From Albula goreensis (Eukaryota > Chordata > Actinopteri > Albuliformes > Albulidae): 64,000 nucleotides of DNA. Location of the stretch: NCBI GenBank assembly GCA_022829145.1, contig CM040746.1:10166184-10230183 (forward strand), in the 5' to 3' direction. Positions 24,655 through 36,398 of this stretch are shown here, piece by piece; position 1 is the stretch's first letter, and every line of letters begins with the position of its first letter. The position numbers and the translations under genes were made by a program. The notes under the pieces are model-generated. The model was not told the origin of the DNA and searched no databases. It saw only the letters and a list, made by a program, of their open reading frames with translations.

Positions 24655-25100
24655 ACTGGTGAAATGCTCTCTCCCTCTATCCTCTCCCTCGCTCTCTCCC
24701 TCCCACTCTGTTCCAACTTATCTTTTCCTCTTTCTCCTCCCCCCTCTCACTCCTTCTTCCTCCTTCTCTCCTTCTACTGTTTCCCTCTCTCTCTCCTTTT
24801 TTCTCTTTTCATCTCTCCCTCTCCCCTTTCTTCCTCCATCTCTAATGACTCTTCTTCCCTTACCCTCACACCGTCTCCTCTCTTATGTCTTTCTTCCTCC
24901 ATTTCCCCCTCTTTATCCTACCCTTTCTCCCTCCTTTCATCCTCCTTTCCTCTGTCCTTCTCTCCCTTCTCATTACTCTCCATCTACCCTGCAAACTTTT
25001 TATGCCCCTCCTTCCATCTCCCTATTTCTGCTCTCATAGCTCTCTCCATCACCCTCCTTCTTCTACTGTAGCTCTCTCCATCTCTCTCTGCCTACTGTCT
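24655..25100 (+). repeat. Polypyrimidine tract (CT-rich, about 440 bp)
   Basis: Almost uninterrupted C/T with CTCTCC, TTCCTCC and CCCTTTC blocks. Overlapping Ser/Pro/Leu-rich ORFs in two + frames are composition artefacts. Triplex (H-DNA) potential is plausible. Confidence 0.9.
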
Positions 25101-25574
25101 GCTGCATGTACAGAGCTGCAGACTGGAACTGTTTGGATGAAAATGCAGAATATGAATGTATGTTTTGGTTAAAACAATCATGTTCTAATTCAAGGTAGCA
25201 GTGCAGGTTGAAAAAATTACAATGCTGGGCCTTATTTCCATTCAGAACAGGTTTAGCTTTATGCCCTATTCTCTTAGCTAAATGATTGAAAAATATTCCC
25301 TCAGCACTACAAACAGCATTGCAAATCTTCCACCCCACTGGGCAACGAATAAACTGTTTGAAATAAAGTTTAAGGTGTACTTAAACCCCAGTTTTCCTGA
25401 ACTTACATTCTCTGTCATTCTTTCTTTTTCATGGGGGTGAGGGGTGGGGGGGTAGTTATTGATAGTTAAACTTTAATAGCCGGTACATTGGAAGAAAATG
25501 CTTACTTACTCATGGAACCAGAAAAACAGGGGGTGTCCATTGCCATCACAACTCACAAATAGGATTCTTTTCGC

Positions 25575-25850
25575 ACGCTCTCTGCTGGATTCGCGACACG
25601 TTCACTCATGCGTCGCCACGCCTTGAAGTGAAACGGTTCCGTCATCGTCAATATCCACCAGAATCTGTCCTGGAAAGTGAGGGGTGGGAGTGGGGGGGGT
25701 GTAGATCAGCAGACATCATCCCTGTTAGATGATCTGCCTCATGCACTTAACTGACTGTGGCAGCCCCTCCAGCCCGCTGGAATACATTATAATTAGTCGC
25801 GTCCGCGCGCGGAATGTCACGCTAAGTAATCGCATCATTGCCATCAGTAT
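25575..25850. promoter_or_regulatory. CpG-enriched intergenic patch
   Basis: Two CpG clusters (TTCGCGACACG near 25591; GTCGCGTCCGCGCGCGG near 25797) separated by a G-rich run at about 25680-25700. Not coding. Confidence 0.35.
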
Positions 25851-26659
25851 GCCCGTTGAAGGCCATCTTTCTCGGATAATGGTGTTGTGTGTTTTACATT
25901 GACACTCACGGTGCATTCTGTCAGCCATTTAACGTGTGTGTTTAATAAAGTTCAGTTAAGAGTCACTTCTCTGATCTGTGGCAGCTAATTGTAAGGCGAA
26001 GATGAGTGCAGGGTAAACATGTCATATCTAGTTATGGTGCTGTAATGTGGGATTTAAAAGGAATCTATCTTCATATCAGTGTTTGTGAATCTGAATGTTC
26101 ATCTATGTGTACAGGTTTGTTGTAATTTATAAGTCTGTGCTATGGCACAATTAATGGAGGGGATCAGAATTGAATCATTGATAGATTGTTTTGATTCAGC
26201 AGACTGAAGTACTCATGCTCATTTAAACACACACATGCTCACGCACTCACTTAAACACTTCCTGGTCCTACACTGACATAAAGTAGGAGCAAAACAGTTT
26301 TGTGACATCACAATTACTCCTGTGAAACAGGGAGGAGCCCCTGCAGATTGATAAAAATGCTGACTATGGTTACTGAGAGCTATTTCCTGTATAACCACAG
26401 GGATAACACATATCTACCAGTCACTGTTGGTTGTTTATTCCACGAGTTGTTAGAAACATACGGTGTGATTGGTCATTCTTTTCTCTGTTTTAATGTGCAA
26501 ATTTTTTCAGGTTTGAGGGACCTGTCACTGCCTTTGACACTGGCTTTGCTCTGGCCTGCCTTTGTGTCACAGGTCAGGGAAGGTAAATCACAAGCTGTAG
26601 TTGCTAATTATTTCAGAGGTGCAATGAACATGACAACAGTGTCCTGTAGCCTATAGCAA

Positions 26660-26938
26660 ACTCTCTTTCTCTCAGCTTCAGTGCACCTCTTTCAATCTCC
26701 CTCCATTCTTTACCTCTGTTTATGTTGCTCAGCCTTCCTTTGACTTATATCCATCTCCCTCAGTTCCTCTTCACCCCTCTATGTTCTCTTCTCACACACT
26801 CCCTCCACCTCTTTGTCTGTTTCCATACTTTAACCTCCCCATCTCTCTCTTCACCCCAGCATTTCCTCCCTTCTCTCCATATATTATCTCTCCCTCTCTC
26901 CCATCCCTTCCTCCCTCCATCATTTTCCTTTCCATCTA
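26660..26938 (+). repeat. Second polypyrimidine-biased tract
   Basis: CT-rich for about 280 bases, less pure than the tract at 24.7 kb. Confidence 0.85.
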
Positions 26939-28193
26939 TATTAATGTGTATGTCATTTAGTAATTTTAAATAATATTCATTAGGACGCAGAGTGCACAGC
27001 TCTAGATCTAGAAGTTTCTGTCCCTGAGAGAGACCATTGTGATACAGCCATATATGGGTGTGTACATCCTGTCTCAAGCTTCACTAAAAGTTTCCTGCCC
27101 CCAGCTGTAAGCTGCATTTAGACCAGGTTAATAGTTTAGTTTCAACAGCACACAATCATGTTCAAAGCTGCCCTCCCTTCAGCCCATTTCCCTGTGTTAG
27201 CACTGAGAGGAAAGGGCTGAAACCAATGCTCAGAAATGCGTCTGTCCCCTTGCCGAGACTAATAACCGTCTGTCACAGTCAGTGACATTACCGGGCCACA
27301 GGTGCGCACGGATCGATACCGTCTCAGCTGCACCTTGCCCGGAAAGACACGAGTCATATTTCACAGTCCAGGGGCCGCTCAGAGACGGGGAGTTCCCAAA
27401 AAACCCATGTCCATGAACAAGCCTCCAGGCAGCCCTGAGTAAGATAGAGGAAAAACACATTCCCTTCCAGTCATATTTTATTAACATCTACATGGTTCAG
27501 GTTTTCAGATAGAATAAACCTTGTCTAACACATGCTTGATTATATAGTGATCACTGTGAGATTTGAGAAGGGCTGGTAACACACCTGATTAGCTAAAATG
27601 ATAATATGCATCCTGTTTGCTTTTAGGGATCCCCCTTAAAGAAATTTTTGTTTCCCATCAGCCACCTGGTTACCTTTGTTCAAACCACCCCCTGTGACTG
27701 TGGCCATTGTAATTATGAGACGTCCTTATTGTACGAAACAGCTGAATGTTTTGCCTGGATTGATATTGCAGTGAAAGAACATCTATGCAGGTTTCCCTGT
27801 GCTGGTCAGTTATAAAGCCACTATATTGCAGTTGTAGAAGGTCTTGGACGAAGTTGAAAATCTTGAACAATTTTATTAAGGTGAGTAGAGCTGCACCAAT
27901 TATTCAACAAAATTGTTTAGAAAAATGATTATTGACTGGACTTTCAGCAGCGGATTGTTGTTGATTTCATTTGTTTATGAGAATATATCACACCCAATAT
28001 GGGGTTTATCAGCCAATAGTCCTTGACAAGGTCACGTACAGTGTACATGAATTCAATGTATGTGTCAATAATTTGTCAATAAATTTGTGAATGACTAGTA
28101 CCCACCTGCATTATCAGAGTAAACTTATTTTCCTATATTTTAAGTTACAGATTAATTTAAATTTAAAATAAATTTGATTTAGTTGTTGATTAT

Positions 28194-28280
28194 GTAAATA
28201 ATTGTTTGTCCCGGACCTTATGAAAATAATTGTTTGTCCCGGGAACTTATGAAAATAATTGTTTCTTGCCAGACCTTTGG
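28194..28280 (+). repeat. Three tandem units of about 29 bp
   Basis: The unit AAAATAATTGTTTGTCCCGG then ACCTTATG is repeated with small changes; the third copy is diverged after TTGTTT. Confidence 0.85.
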
Positions 28281-28905
28281 GGGCGAGGGAGTCATTAGGT
28301 GGTGATTTTTTAGGGGCTTGAGATTCAGATATTTGAGGAACCCTTGGTCCATGTTATTGAGATGTGGAGGAGCCATTTCCTCTTTAATCAAGCGATGCAT
28401 TCTCACCCGAGTCAGTAACAATGCCATTTCAGTCTAATAGCAGCTTCCCTCCCAAATAACTTCTTCGATATTCTCTCTGTGGCACCAGGCGGATCTGTTT
28501 TTCCAGCGCCGTTTTGAGTCATTATTCCGAACGGGGTGGCGCAGTCACACGCCCAGTGCATCCAGTAAAATGTCATTTATTTGAGATAGGAAAAGGCAGA
28601 CCCGCTAATTGTATTTGTTTAGGCGGACCAGAGGTAGAGTAATGGAAGTGGAAAATATTAAGTTGACAATTCGTTCATAAACCACACAAAGAGTTTGCCT
28701 TATTTACAATTCATGAGAGTAGCTTGGAGTGCAAAAGTAGAAGGGCTGGTGGTGGTGGTGGAGGGAAGGGGGATGCAGGGTGAGTTTTGGGGAGTGGGGG
28801 GTGGGTCTAGCCAGATGAAATAGTTGAAACAAATTAGTAACTGAAAGCCTCTTAAACTCTGAGAAACAGAGCTTCTTGAGCGAGGCTCTGCGACATAATC
28901 GTCTG

Positions 28906-28919
28906 CTGCCACCTGCTGG
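28906..28919 (-). promoter_or_regulatory. CTCF-like core site
   Basis: The minus strand reads CCAGCAGGTGGCAG, a full match to the 14-base core CCASYAGRKGGCRS. Confidence 0.5.
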
Positions 28920-29239
28920 CAGGCAGTGGAACACCTCCAGGGCTGCCGTAATGGACACTGTAGAGGTTTCTCCTGAAGGGGAAATAAAGTTGTGGCTGCT
29001 CGCACCTCTGGTTTAACAGTCAGCTTTTCTGGTTCGCACACATGGCCCTGCGAGCTACTGCGTGGCGCATTTTACGACCACGGGCCTGTTGCTCAGGCTG
29101 CGAATTGCGAGTAGTGAACTTTAATAGCTCACTCAATGTAATATCGTAAGGATTAAGGTTTGGTGTAGCAGTAAAACCCATGTCTCTCTTTTGTAAGATT
29201 TTGGCTCCCCTTTGTAATTTTCCACAACCCCCCCTCCCA

Positions 29240-29275
29240 ACACACACAAACATACACACATACACACACACACAG
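29240..29275 (+). repeat. (CA)n microsatellite
   Basis: ACACACAAACATACACACAT-type run. Confidence 0.85.
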
Positions 29276-29935
29276 TTAAAACTGACACTTAAAAGAGCTG
29301 CAGTGTGGCCTATTCAGTTCCATTGTATTGGCACAGTTCCATAGTATGGATGGGTAGGTCGGATGGTATGGTATGGAATCTGTCAGACTGTACCAGCATG
29401 CACTGTGAGAAAAGAAAAGAGTGACAAATCACAGGCAGTAGAATGGTCTTGGGCAGGAGAGATTTTAGCAGCACGGATGTCTGTGTCTCATTGCTCGCCA
29501 GCCAGAGACCCTCACTGGCCAATGGGATGATCCACAGCCTGCCATCCACTGTGGTGTGAAAAGACTTCAGAGAAGAGTGCATGCCTGTCTACGCATACTT
29601 GTCTTTCTCATTTAGATCAAAATCTGTTATATCAAAGACCTGGCCAGGAGGGCTGTATACACACTGTTACAGATAACACTACATCACTTCTACAGAACGA
29701 AAGTGCATCCAAAGTTCAATCACGAAATGCACACATACGAAGCAAGAACAAGATCTGTCAAGATTTAAACACACTGATAATCAGTGCTTGATTTGTATTT
29801 TCAGTTGATTTATATTCAATGACTTTAAATTTCTCCAGTGGAACAAGATGGTTAAGTTTTAGCTGGTTTTGCAGTGAGCTCTTTCATAAGGGTGCAGCAC
29901 ACTTAAGTTTTACTGCCCATTTCACTGTAAGCTCT

Positions 29936-30050
29936 AGGCTTGTCTCAGAGTAGGAATACTGATCCAGGAGCGGTTATGCCATTTTTCTTATAATGGACAG
30001 GGTTATTGACATGGGTGAGGAAAACTGAAGCCAGATCATCTGTCACAGAG
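29936..30050. mobile_element. Second MITE-like repeat family, copy 2
   Basis: TGTCTCAGAGTAGGAATACT followed by GATCCAGGAGCGG, then TATAATGGACAGGG and AGCCAGATCATCTGTCAC, aligns in order with the copy at 48261. Confidence 0.55.
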
Positions 30051-30128
30051 TAAAGGGTTGGAATTTAGCCCTCAGCCTAAAACCCAAATTTCAGAGAGAA
30101 GGCCTCGTGCCCAGGTGTTAAGCCCAGC

Positions 30129-30152
30129 TAACCCTAACCCTAACCCTAACCC
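30129..30152 (+). repeat. Short interstitial telomere-like run
   Basis: Exactly four TAACCC units in tandem. Too short to be a fusion relic by itself; it could have arisen from repair or from a SINE-head CTAACC motif. Confidence 0.9.
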
Positions 30153-30739
30153 ACCCATGACAGCTGTATTAGTTTTGCAGGAGTAAGCACATGTTGCATT
30201 CTTTTGTTTGTTCACTGTGTGTAACCCTAGGGCCTCTTCCGTACCTGTTGACAGTGAGGGAAGATAATATTGGAATCTGGGTTTAATGAGTCACCCAGCT
30301 GCCGATGACAGCCAGTGAAATCAGTCACGTCTGTACTGGGTGACAGACATCCGTCTCTGCTGATGGCTGAGCGTGTAATCTCTCTCTCTGTCTCCAGTAC
30401 CCCCGGGGGGGTTCTGCAGTATTTCGGGGGTTTGTTGGTTTGCACTAGATTAACAGAAGTCAGGCTGGAGTTTGTGCATTTGTGCTTGTGTGCCTTAACA
30501 ATGTGAGAATCCTGACAGCTCATGATGAGTTTGTGTGCAAGATCAGAATGCTGTGTGTGTGTCTGTCTTTTATAATGAAGAAAAAAAACCTGTGTGTGTA
30601 TGTGTAATGCTTTGTTTGTGTATGCACAATCAAGTGTGTGTGCATGGTGTGCTGACCTTGTCACTTCCAATGTGTGCGGGTAAGGTGTGCTATGCTGTGT
30701 GTGTATTGCTGTATTTTTTGAGTGTGTGTACATATTTGT

Positions 30740-30805
30740 GCGTATTTAATTGTGTGTGTATGTGAGAGTTTGTTTGTATGTGAGAGTGTGTGTGTGCATG
30801 TGCGT

Positions 30806-30837
<32 letters not shown>

Positions 30838-30905
30838 GCGGATGCATGCATTTGTGTTTGTGCGCACATGTGTGTGAGTGTGTGTGTGTCTGAGTGTGCA
30901 CGCTT
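30740..30905 (+). repeat. (TG)n-rich microsatellite region
   Basis: A dense TG array, purest at about 30785-30838, in a broader TGTG-rich belt starting near 30545. The His/Thr-rich minus-strand ORFs here are repeat products. Confidence 0.95.
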
Positions 30906-31424
30906 GTGCACCCCCAGGCTTATCCAGTAGGGCAGGCCTGGTGCAGATCAGAGCAAAGGACACTCACACTGCTCAACAAAGAGCGGAGAAAAACCCTCAG
31001 CTAATTAACAGCCCTATCTCCTGACTCAATCAGTCCCTGGGGCTCTGTGGAACATGGGGTCTTTGATAAGGGGCAAGTCTCTCTAAATATTTCTCCATTA
31101 GGGGTGAATTGCACAGTTTTCCACATAGAAAGTCTACATTTGCGATTATTCTGTGCATTCATTTTTCCATATCCTGCCCCCTACTTGAAAAGAAAAAGCC
31201 ATATTTTGAATAGAGTCTGATAGATGAACTTTGTTTTTCTCTCACACATACACACACACAGGCCACCCTCTTGGTCCTTTCCTCTTTTTCCAATTTTGGA
31301 CAAGCAGCAAGCACAGCACTCCTTCTTCACCTTTTGACATGTTTCTTATATTAAATGCTTATTTGATTTTGTACCTAAACTCTGAAAAAGAGAAAGAACT
31401 TCCGTGCACATCCGCTTCCATTCT

Positions 31425-31775
31425 GTAGCAGCTACGCGTCCCTCATTTCCAGGGTGTAATGAAGGCTTTCTTGGCGGAGTAACGGGAGGACTGCGGCTGC
31501 TACGCCGCGGCGCACAGTCAGCTAAACTGAGCCTGCCAAACGACGGGATCAGAGCACGGCCGCTGGCACGGACAGTGCCGCCGCAAGCGGGCCCGTCACC
31601 CACTGACATGAAGGGCCACGATGAAAGCTGGTCTTCATAAGGACCCAGCGGCGGAGGGTCTGAGTGACCACAGCGCGGCTCCTGGCATGCGCATACATAC
31701 ACAGCGCCGATCGTCCATTCGCTGTGAGAAATGCTGCAGCAAGCCGTAATCTGCGGGCGAAAGGTCTGCAAACCC
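31425..31775. promoter_or_regulatory. Isolated CpG island
   Basis: About 34 CpG dinucleotides in 345 bases by eye, against a CpG-poor background, with clusters such as CTACGCCGCGGCGC. In a fish genome an unmethylated island of this kind usually marks a promoter or a developmental regulatory element. ORFs on both strands (up to 164 codons on -) have no recognisable domain, and no gene could be assigned. It could be the start of a non-coding RNA or of a gene spliced beyond recognition. Confidence 0.6.
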
Positions 31776-32225
31776 ACTGGCAAAATGGCATTCTCCGTTT
31801 TCTCTCTACCATAGTTAAAGAGCATATGGGGGCTATTCACAAAGTAGACAGAAGTAATAATTCGTAGCAGTGGGCCTATTTGGTGACTTAATACATGGTA
31901 AAAAAAAATCAGCTGCTTTTTGTATTAGGTAACCTGCTTCTAGTGATGAATGTAGACGTTTCTTGAAACTTTTTTTGTGTGTGGCAAATGTTCAACCCTA
32001 AAAATCATTTTCAGCTTTGTTGGAATAACAGAACATTTTAAAGAAATGAATCACATTCTGTATGTCTCGGGCTGGTGTAAATAAGGTTTAATGTGCTTAG
32101 TGTGTTGTAATAGAGGTGAAACAAAGAAGTCTTTTGTAATATCAAATCACACAATGTTAATTAGTAAGATGGATCATCTCTACATCGAGCACTATTCTGA
32201 ATTACAGTGCTTCTGTAAGACAGTT

Positions 32226-32421
32226 ATATTTTGCAGATCTCCCAGAGCAACCTACAAAGCTTATTTTATATACAACTCATTTGTACAGCTGAGCATTTAC
32301 TTAAGCAATTCAGGTTAACGCATTTTACTCAAGAGGTACAAGAGCCATGTCCTACCTGGGAACTGAACCTGCAACCTCTCGAGTTACAGGGCCATTTCCC
32401 TAACCATTACATGACACCATT
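32226..32421 (-). mobile_element. V-SINE-like SINE
   Basis: Shows the 3'-end relic AGAGCAACCTACAAAG, the body ACAGCTGAGCATTTACT and AATTCAGGTTAA, and a clear antisense tRNA-like B-box region (GGGAACTGAACCTGCAACC) ending in CCCTAACCATTACATGACAC. It is followed 10 bases later by another copy in the same orientation. Confidence 0.78.
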
Positions 32422-32431
32422 ATGTGACAGC

Positions 32432-32645
32432 AGGTGTTACATTGCATTTTACATTTTAGGCATTTAGCAGACACTCTTATTCAGAGGGGCTTACACAGTT
32501 TACATTTTTACACTGTATCCATTCATAGAGCTGGATGTTTTACCAAAGCAAAGTACATTGCTACAGCAGCAGTGCCCTCACTGGGAATCAAACCTGCAAC
32601 CTCTGAGTAATAAGACCAGCAACCTAACCATTCTGCATTATATCA
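32432..32645 (-). mobile_element. V-SINE-like SINE, best-preserved copy
   Basis: Starts with the diagnostic tail TTTAGGCATTTAGCAGACAC, then TTATTCAGAGGGGCTTACAC, the body AGAGCTGGATGTTTTACC, GCAGTGCCCTCACTGGGAAT, and the tRNA-like AAACCTGCAACCTCTGAG ending in CAACCTAACCATTCTGC. This layout (tRNA-derived head, conserved core, LINE-related tail with GTCTGCTAAATG in sense) is that of teleost DANA/V-SINE elements. Confidence 0.82.
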
Positions 32646-34525
32646 TGTCAATTGTCACCTTGTGCCAGATTCTGTAAATTATGTAGCGGTGATCTTTTTA
32701 GACATTAGCATTGCAAATAAATGAGCCTAACCCAAAGTAAAGATGTCTCTAGTAATCTTTTCAGGCCATGCAGCCTCACCCGCCGTCTTCCAGCGGCTCA
32801 CTAGAGGAAACTTTGAATTATAAAAGCCTCTACAGCACACACAAAGCCCTCAAAGGCCCTGCCATCCACATTTCCAGTCAGGCTCATCTCCCACAGTAGA
32901 ACAGGATTGCCCTATTGATTTCCCATATGGAACACGGCCCAAGACGCGGTAGCCATTGATGAAGGGGGCTTGCTAATTCATGTACTACCGAAGTTAAAAA
33001 TCTATCTGTATTGATTCCTCCCTTCGTGTGATCTGGACAAGATCTGGTGGCTTCTGTTTCGGTCCTGGCAGAATGATGGATGTGTTGAGAGCTATCCCAG
33101 CAACTTCTGCAGCATTGGTTCAAATTACCATTAGGTTATTTTAGATTTGTAAACAACATTTGGATTTTAATGTTATTACAGCATCTAAATACTGTTTCTT
33201 GTTTTCTGAGTGGTGCTTCTTGGAAACTCAGAAATGTTTTTGAAACATTTTCCCCTTAAATAAGGATTTTAGTCATTTCTGTCACAGACAGCATGGAACG
33301 TCAGAAATAACTTTGGGTCATTTCAGAGTCACCAAGTAAAATTAGAACATAACAATCTTGAGTGCTGTAATCTCATGACCTTTTTAAAATATATTTGTGG
33401 TAATTGAATAAAGCAATTTTTTGAGCATTGCTGTAATAATTTGGAATGTTCAATGCAAATTTTATATAAAACGGTCGTATAACTTTTTGTAAGCAGTCCA
33501 TTTTATGCAGCTGAATATTTTACTGAATCAAAAACAAAAAATGGGGGAAGACACATCTGCACAGTTGACGTATAGGCAGGTCAAATCCAGAAACAGAAGA
33601 AGAGGTTTGTTATCTTGGCTTTCTCAACTGTGTTGAGCAAATTTGGATTCACAACATCATGTAAGTATTTTCTCACCTTTAACGAAAAACGCAATAGCCC
33701 AGCACCAGTGCGAGCATTGCTGGTTTTGGCACTTCGATGCAGGGCAAGCGCATAAAATGACATTTGTTTGTGTCAAAGTTGGCATTTTGTTGCCTGTTTC
33801 TTTCCTCTGCGTGGTGTCTCTGTGTGAGTAGAATAGGGCATGGGCTAGTCATCTGAAGGGAGGGGAGGGGTGGATTTGACAGATCCATCTCACACTGAGG
33901 GAGCATTTTAAGGCCTTTAAAACACAAAGTACAAGACACGTTATACGTAAGCACCATGGGGAAATTTACTACCTGTTCTTGTAGAATGCTGTGGAAAAAA
34001 ACAGCTTTCATAAAATATTCTGTGGCACCTAGATTTGGAAGATAAGGAGTTTACTAGCTATAGAGTATCATATCACGCTTTGCATAAATCAGCATGACAT
34101 TCATTTATTGCACCACGTCAATATGTAAGCATATATTAAAACTATGGGGCTGTTTCTTTATTGAAGGTTAAATGGAAATGAATTCAGTCAAAGCTGGATT
34201 GGGTTAAGAAGGCAGTTACATTTGAAATCACACTGTACCCTGAGAGCCCTTGTCTGATGGCTATTTAAGGAGATGTTGTTTTTAACTTCCCGTTTTTCAG
34301 TCTCTATCAAAGTCCTGCTGATTTATCTTTTGATTAAATGTCTCCACTCAGCTGTCAGCAAGCCACATTTCTGTCGGCACAGTTTCCCGGTTTGGTGCTG
34401 CCTTGTTACCAGGGAAATTCTCTTGTGTGAGGGGAGGAATCTGTCTGTATTTTTGCAGACAGACCGATGGATCCTTCATGAACCCGATGCTCACAGACTA
34501 CACTCTACAATATCACTTTGGGTTA

Positions 34526-34685
34526 GTGTGTTATATTTTATTGGAGCTGAGCAAACATGTTATTTGGAACGTGTTGTTGTCATTGTAAAACAGAATGGCA
34601 TATGCACTCAAAAGAATGTTTTGATTGATTTGCATATCCTCTTATAGAGACTAAGTACATCTGATTGATCCTAGCCCACAGGTAT
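34526..34685 (+). repeat. Unnamed interspersed repeat U2, copy 1
   Basis: TGTTATATTTTATTGGAGCT, CATGTTATTTGGAACGTGTT, GGCATATGCACTCAAAAGAA, AGAGACTAAGTACATCTGAT. It aligns in order with 54855-55010. Confidence 0.55.
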
Positions 34686-34944
34686 GAAAAACTGTTTATG
34701 TAATTTATGTTGCATAAGCTGTACAAACAGATCACAGCCCAACTGCACCTGATGTCTTTACACCCCCTGTGGGGTGGGGGGAGGGAGCGTCTTACCCCAC
34801 ACATTTGTGGTGTCATTAGCAGCTTGTATACCCCCACCCCACCTCACTGAAGGGACCGGAGTTTTCCTCAGGGGACCGAGCGGAGGGAGTATGATCAGGC
34901 GACGCTGCACACCATCATTTTTGGCTTACGCCTCGCGAACCTCC

Positions 34945-34964
34945 CGACCCTTGACCTTTGACCC
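34945..34964 (-). promoter_or_regulatory. Triple nuclear-receptor half-site (tandem DR1)
   Basis: On the minus strand: GGGTCA-A-AGGTCA-A-GGGTCG, i.e. three half-sites each one base apart. The first pair is a perfect DR1 of the kind bound by HNF4, RXR/PPAR and COUP-TF factors; the third half-site has one change. It lies in a CpG-enriched block (about 34850-34965). Confidence 0.5.
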
Positions 34965-35225
34965 CCTCAGTCAGCCTGGCCTGTCAAAGCTGTGGTGTTG
35001 ATTGATAGGGAAATGGGGGTTCTGCCAGTGACACGGCTCCTGAACACAAGCTGACCCGGGGACACCCCTATTCACCACATCATGTGTCCAGACTTCAAAA
35101 TCAGTGACAGCACTGTGGAACATTCCTCATCCCTCCACAGCACGACTGGCAACAGTCACTATAGGCAACATTCAAGGGTATGTTTACTCAAAAATCACAT
35201 TTTCATAATTTTGTCATTAATCCAT

Positions 35226-35415
35226 GACATTGCATTACATTATGGGCATTTAGCAGACACCCTTATCCAGAGTGACTGTCACAGACTTACACGGCTATAA
35301 AAACTTTATGCCCATTTAAACAGTTGGGTATTTTACTGAAGCAATTCGGGTGAAATACCTTGCTCAAGGGTATAGTGGCAGTGCCCTACTTAGGAATTGA
35401 ACCTGTAGTCTCTTT
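35226..35415 (-). mobile_element. V-SINE-like SINE
   Basis: Complete layout: GGGCATTTAGCAGACACCC, TTATCCAGAGTGACTG, GTTGGGTATTTTACTGAAG, CCTTGCTCAAGGGTATAG, GGAATTGAACCTGTAG. The tRNA-like end abuts a short (AT)n run at 35420-35439. Confidence 0.82.
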
Positions 35416-35419
35416 GTGA

Positions 35420-35439
35420 AATATATATATATATATATG
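35420..35439 (+). repeat. (AT)n microsatellite
   Basis: About ten AT units at the tRNA-like end of a SINE. Confidence 0.9.
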
Positions 35440-36317
35440 TGAGGGGAAACAGTACGAGGGCTTGGAGTGGGTGTTCTACTTTTACCTTTTCTCCAGCAGG
35501 TTTGGGTAGCCATGATATAAGGTCCGGTCTCATTAGATGTTTGTCCTGGATGTATTTATCGATTTGCATCACAATGATGACAGTAGTATTATGTAATAAG
35601 ACAGAGGGTGATCCATCATTTTATTTTTTGCACTGCCTCATTTTCCCAGATTGTGATGAGACAATGTTTTTTATTTATTTATTTTTGTGACTGCTGGGTG
35701 AGATAGAAGTGTATTATGTAGTCCTATGTGTGAACAGAAAGTTGCTGAGAAAATGTCTTTAACTTTAAGGTTAGTTTTAACTTAAATAATTATTCTTATC
35801 AGCTACATTATATACATACATGCCTTTGCAGTTATACAAAAAATACAAGATACTAATGCTGAAAAACTGAATAGCATAAATTCTACCTTTCTGACTTTCA
35901 ACTTTAATCTAACTGCCATGGTTTGCCATTGGCAGTTCTCTGTTCAGTTTTTTCCTGTAGCAAATATACATTAGGCCTTTTCATCTGGTAGCACATGGTT
36001 AAATGTGGCCTGCCACAGTTCAAGTACTCTTGGCCAAAGCATGTCTGACCATTGTAAATAAAGAAAAAGTACATTTCTACATGATTCTGTAGTATCCTGT
36101 CTTGAACCCCTTCTATGATATAGACTTTATTGTGCTAATATGCTAGAACTAAGTAATTCTCTAAGTTGGGATTCAACATAGAGAATTGTAAGTTTCCAGA
36201 CAGCCCTGTGAGAACTTACTACATGTGATGGTATGGATTTTGCGTGATGAATCATATCATGTCATTTTTTACGTCAGGGATTGTGTAGCTCTCATATGAA
36301 GTCATTTTTCGATGACG

Positions 36318-36398
36318 TGTCTGATTGATTGATGTCCCCATGCTCAGAGGACCTGCTTAAATTTCCCTTGGGGAAGTAAAGTCTATCTTATCTTCATC
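36318..36398 (+). mobile_element. LINE-like 3' tail
   Basis: AAATTTCCCTTGGGGAAGTA then AAGTCTATCTTATCTTCATC resembles the AATTTCCC...AATAAAGT(ATCT)n ends of fish L2/Rex-type LINEs. Only the last few tens of bases are present; no reverse transcriptase is encoded here. Confidence 0.45.

Larger units (their letters stand above)
26940..30735. other. Intergenic, no gene seen
   Basis: Mixed unique DNA with a CpG-moderate patch at about 27230-27400, the 29-bp triplet repeat, a CTCF-like site and one MITE. Confidence 0.65.

Noticed and set aside
24614-25172. Ser/Pro/Leu-rich ORFs of 95-141 codons
   Set aside because: They are products of the polypyrimidine tract, present in two overlapping frames with simple-sequence composition.
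30227-30963. His/Thr-rich minus-strand ORFs (73-168 codons)
   Set aside because: They are translations of TG/CA microsatellites.
31346-31840. 164-codon minus-strand ORF across the CpG island
   Set aside because: GC-rich DNA has few stops; competing ORFs exist on both strands and no protein family is recognisable.
32340-32400. A tRNA gene suggested by the B-box-like sequence
   Set aside because: Only a B-box-like segment within a SINE is present; no complete cloverleaf can be drawn.
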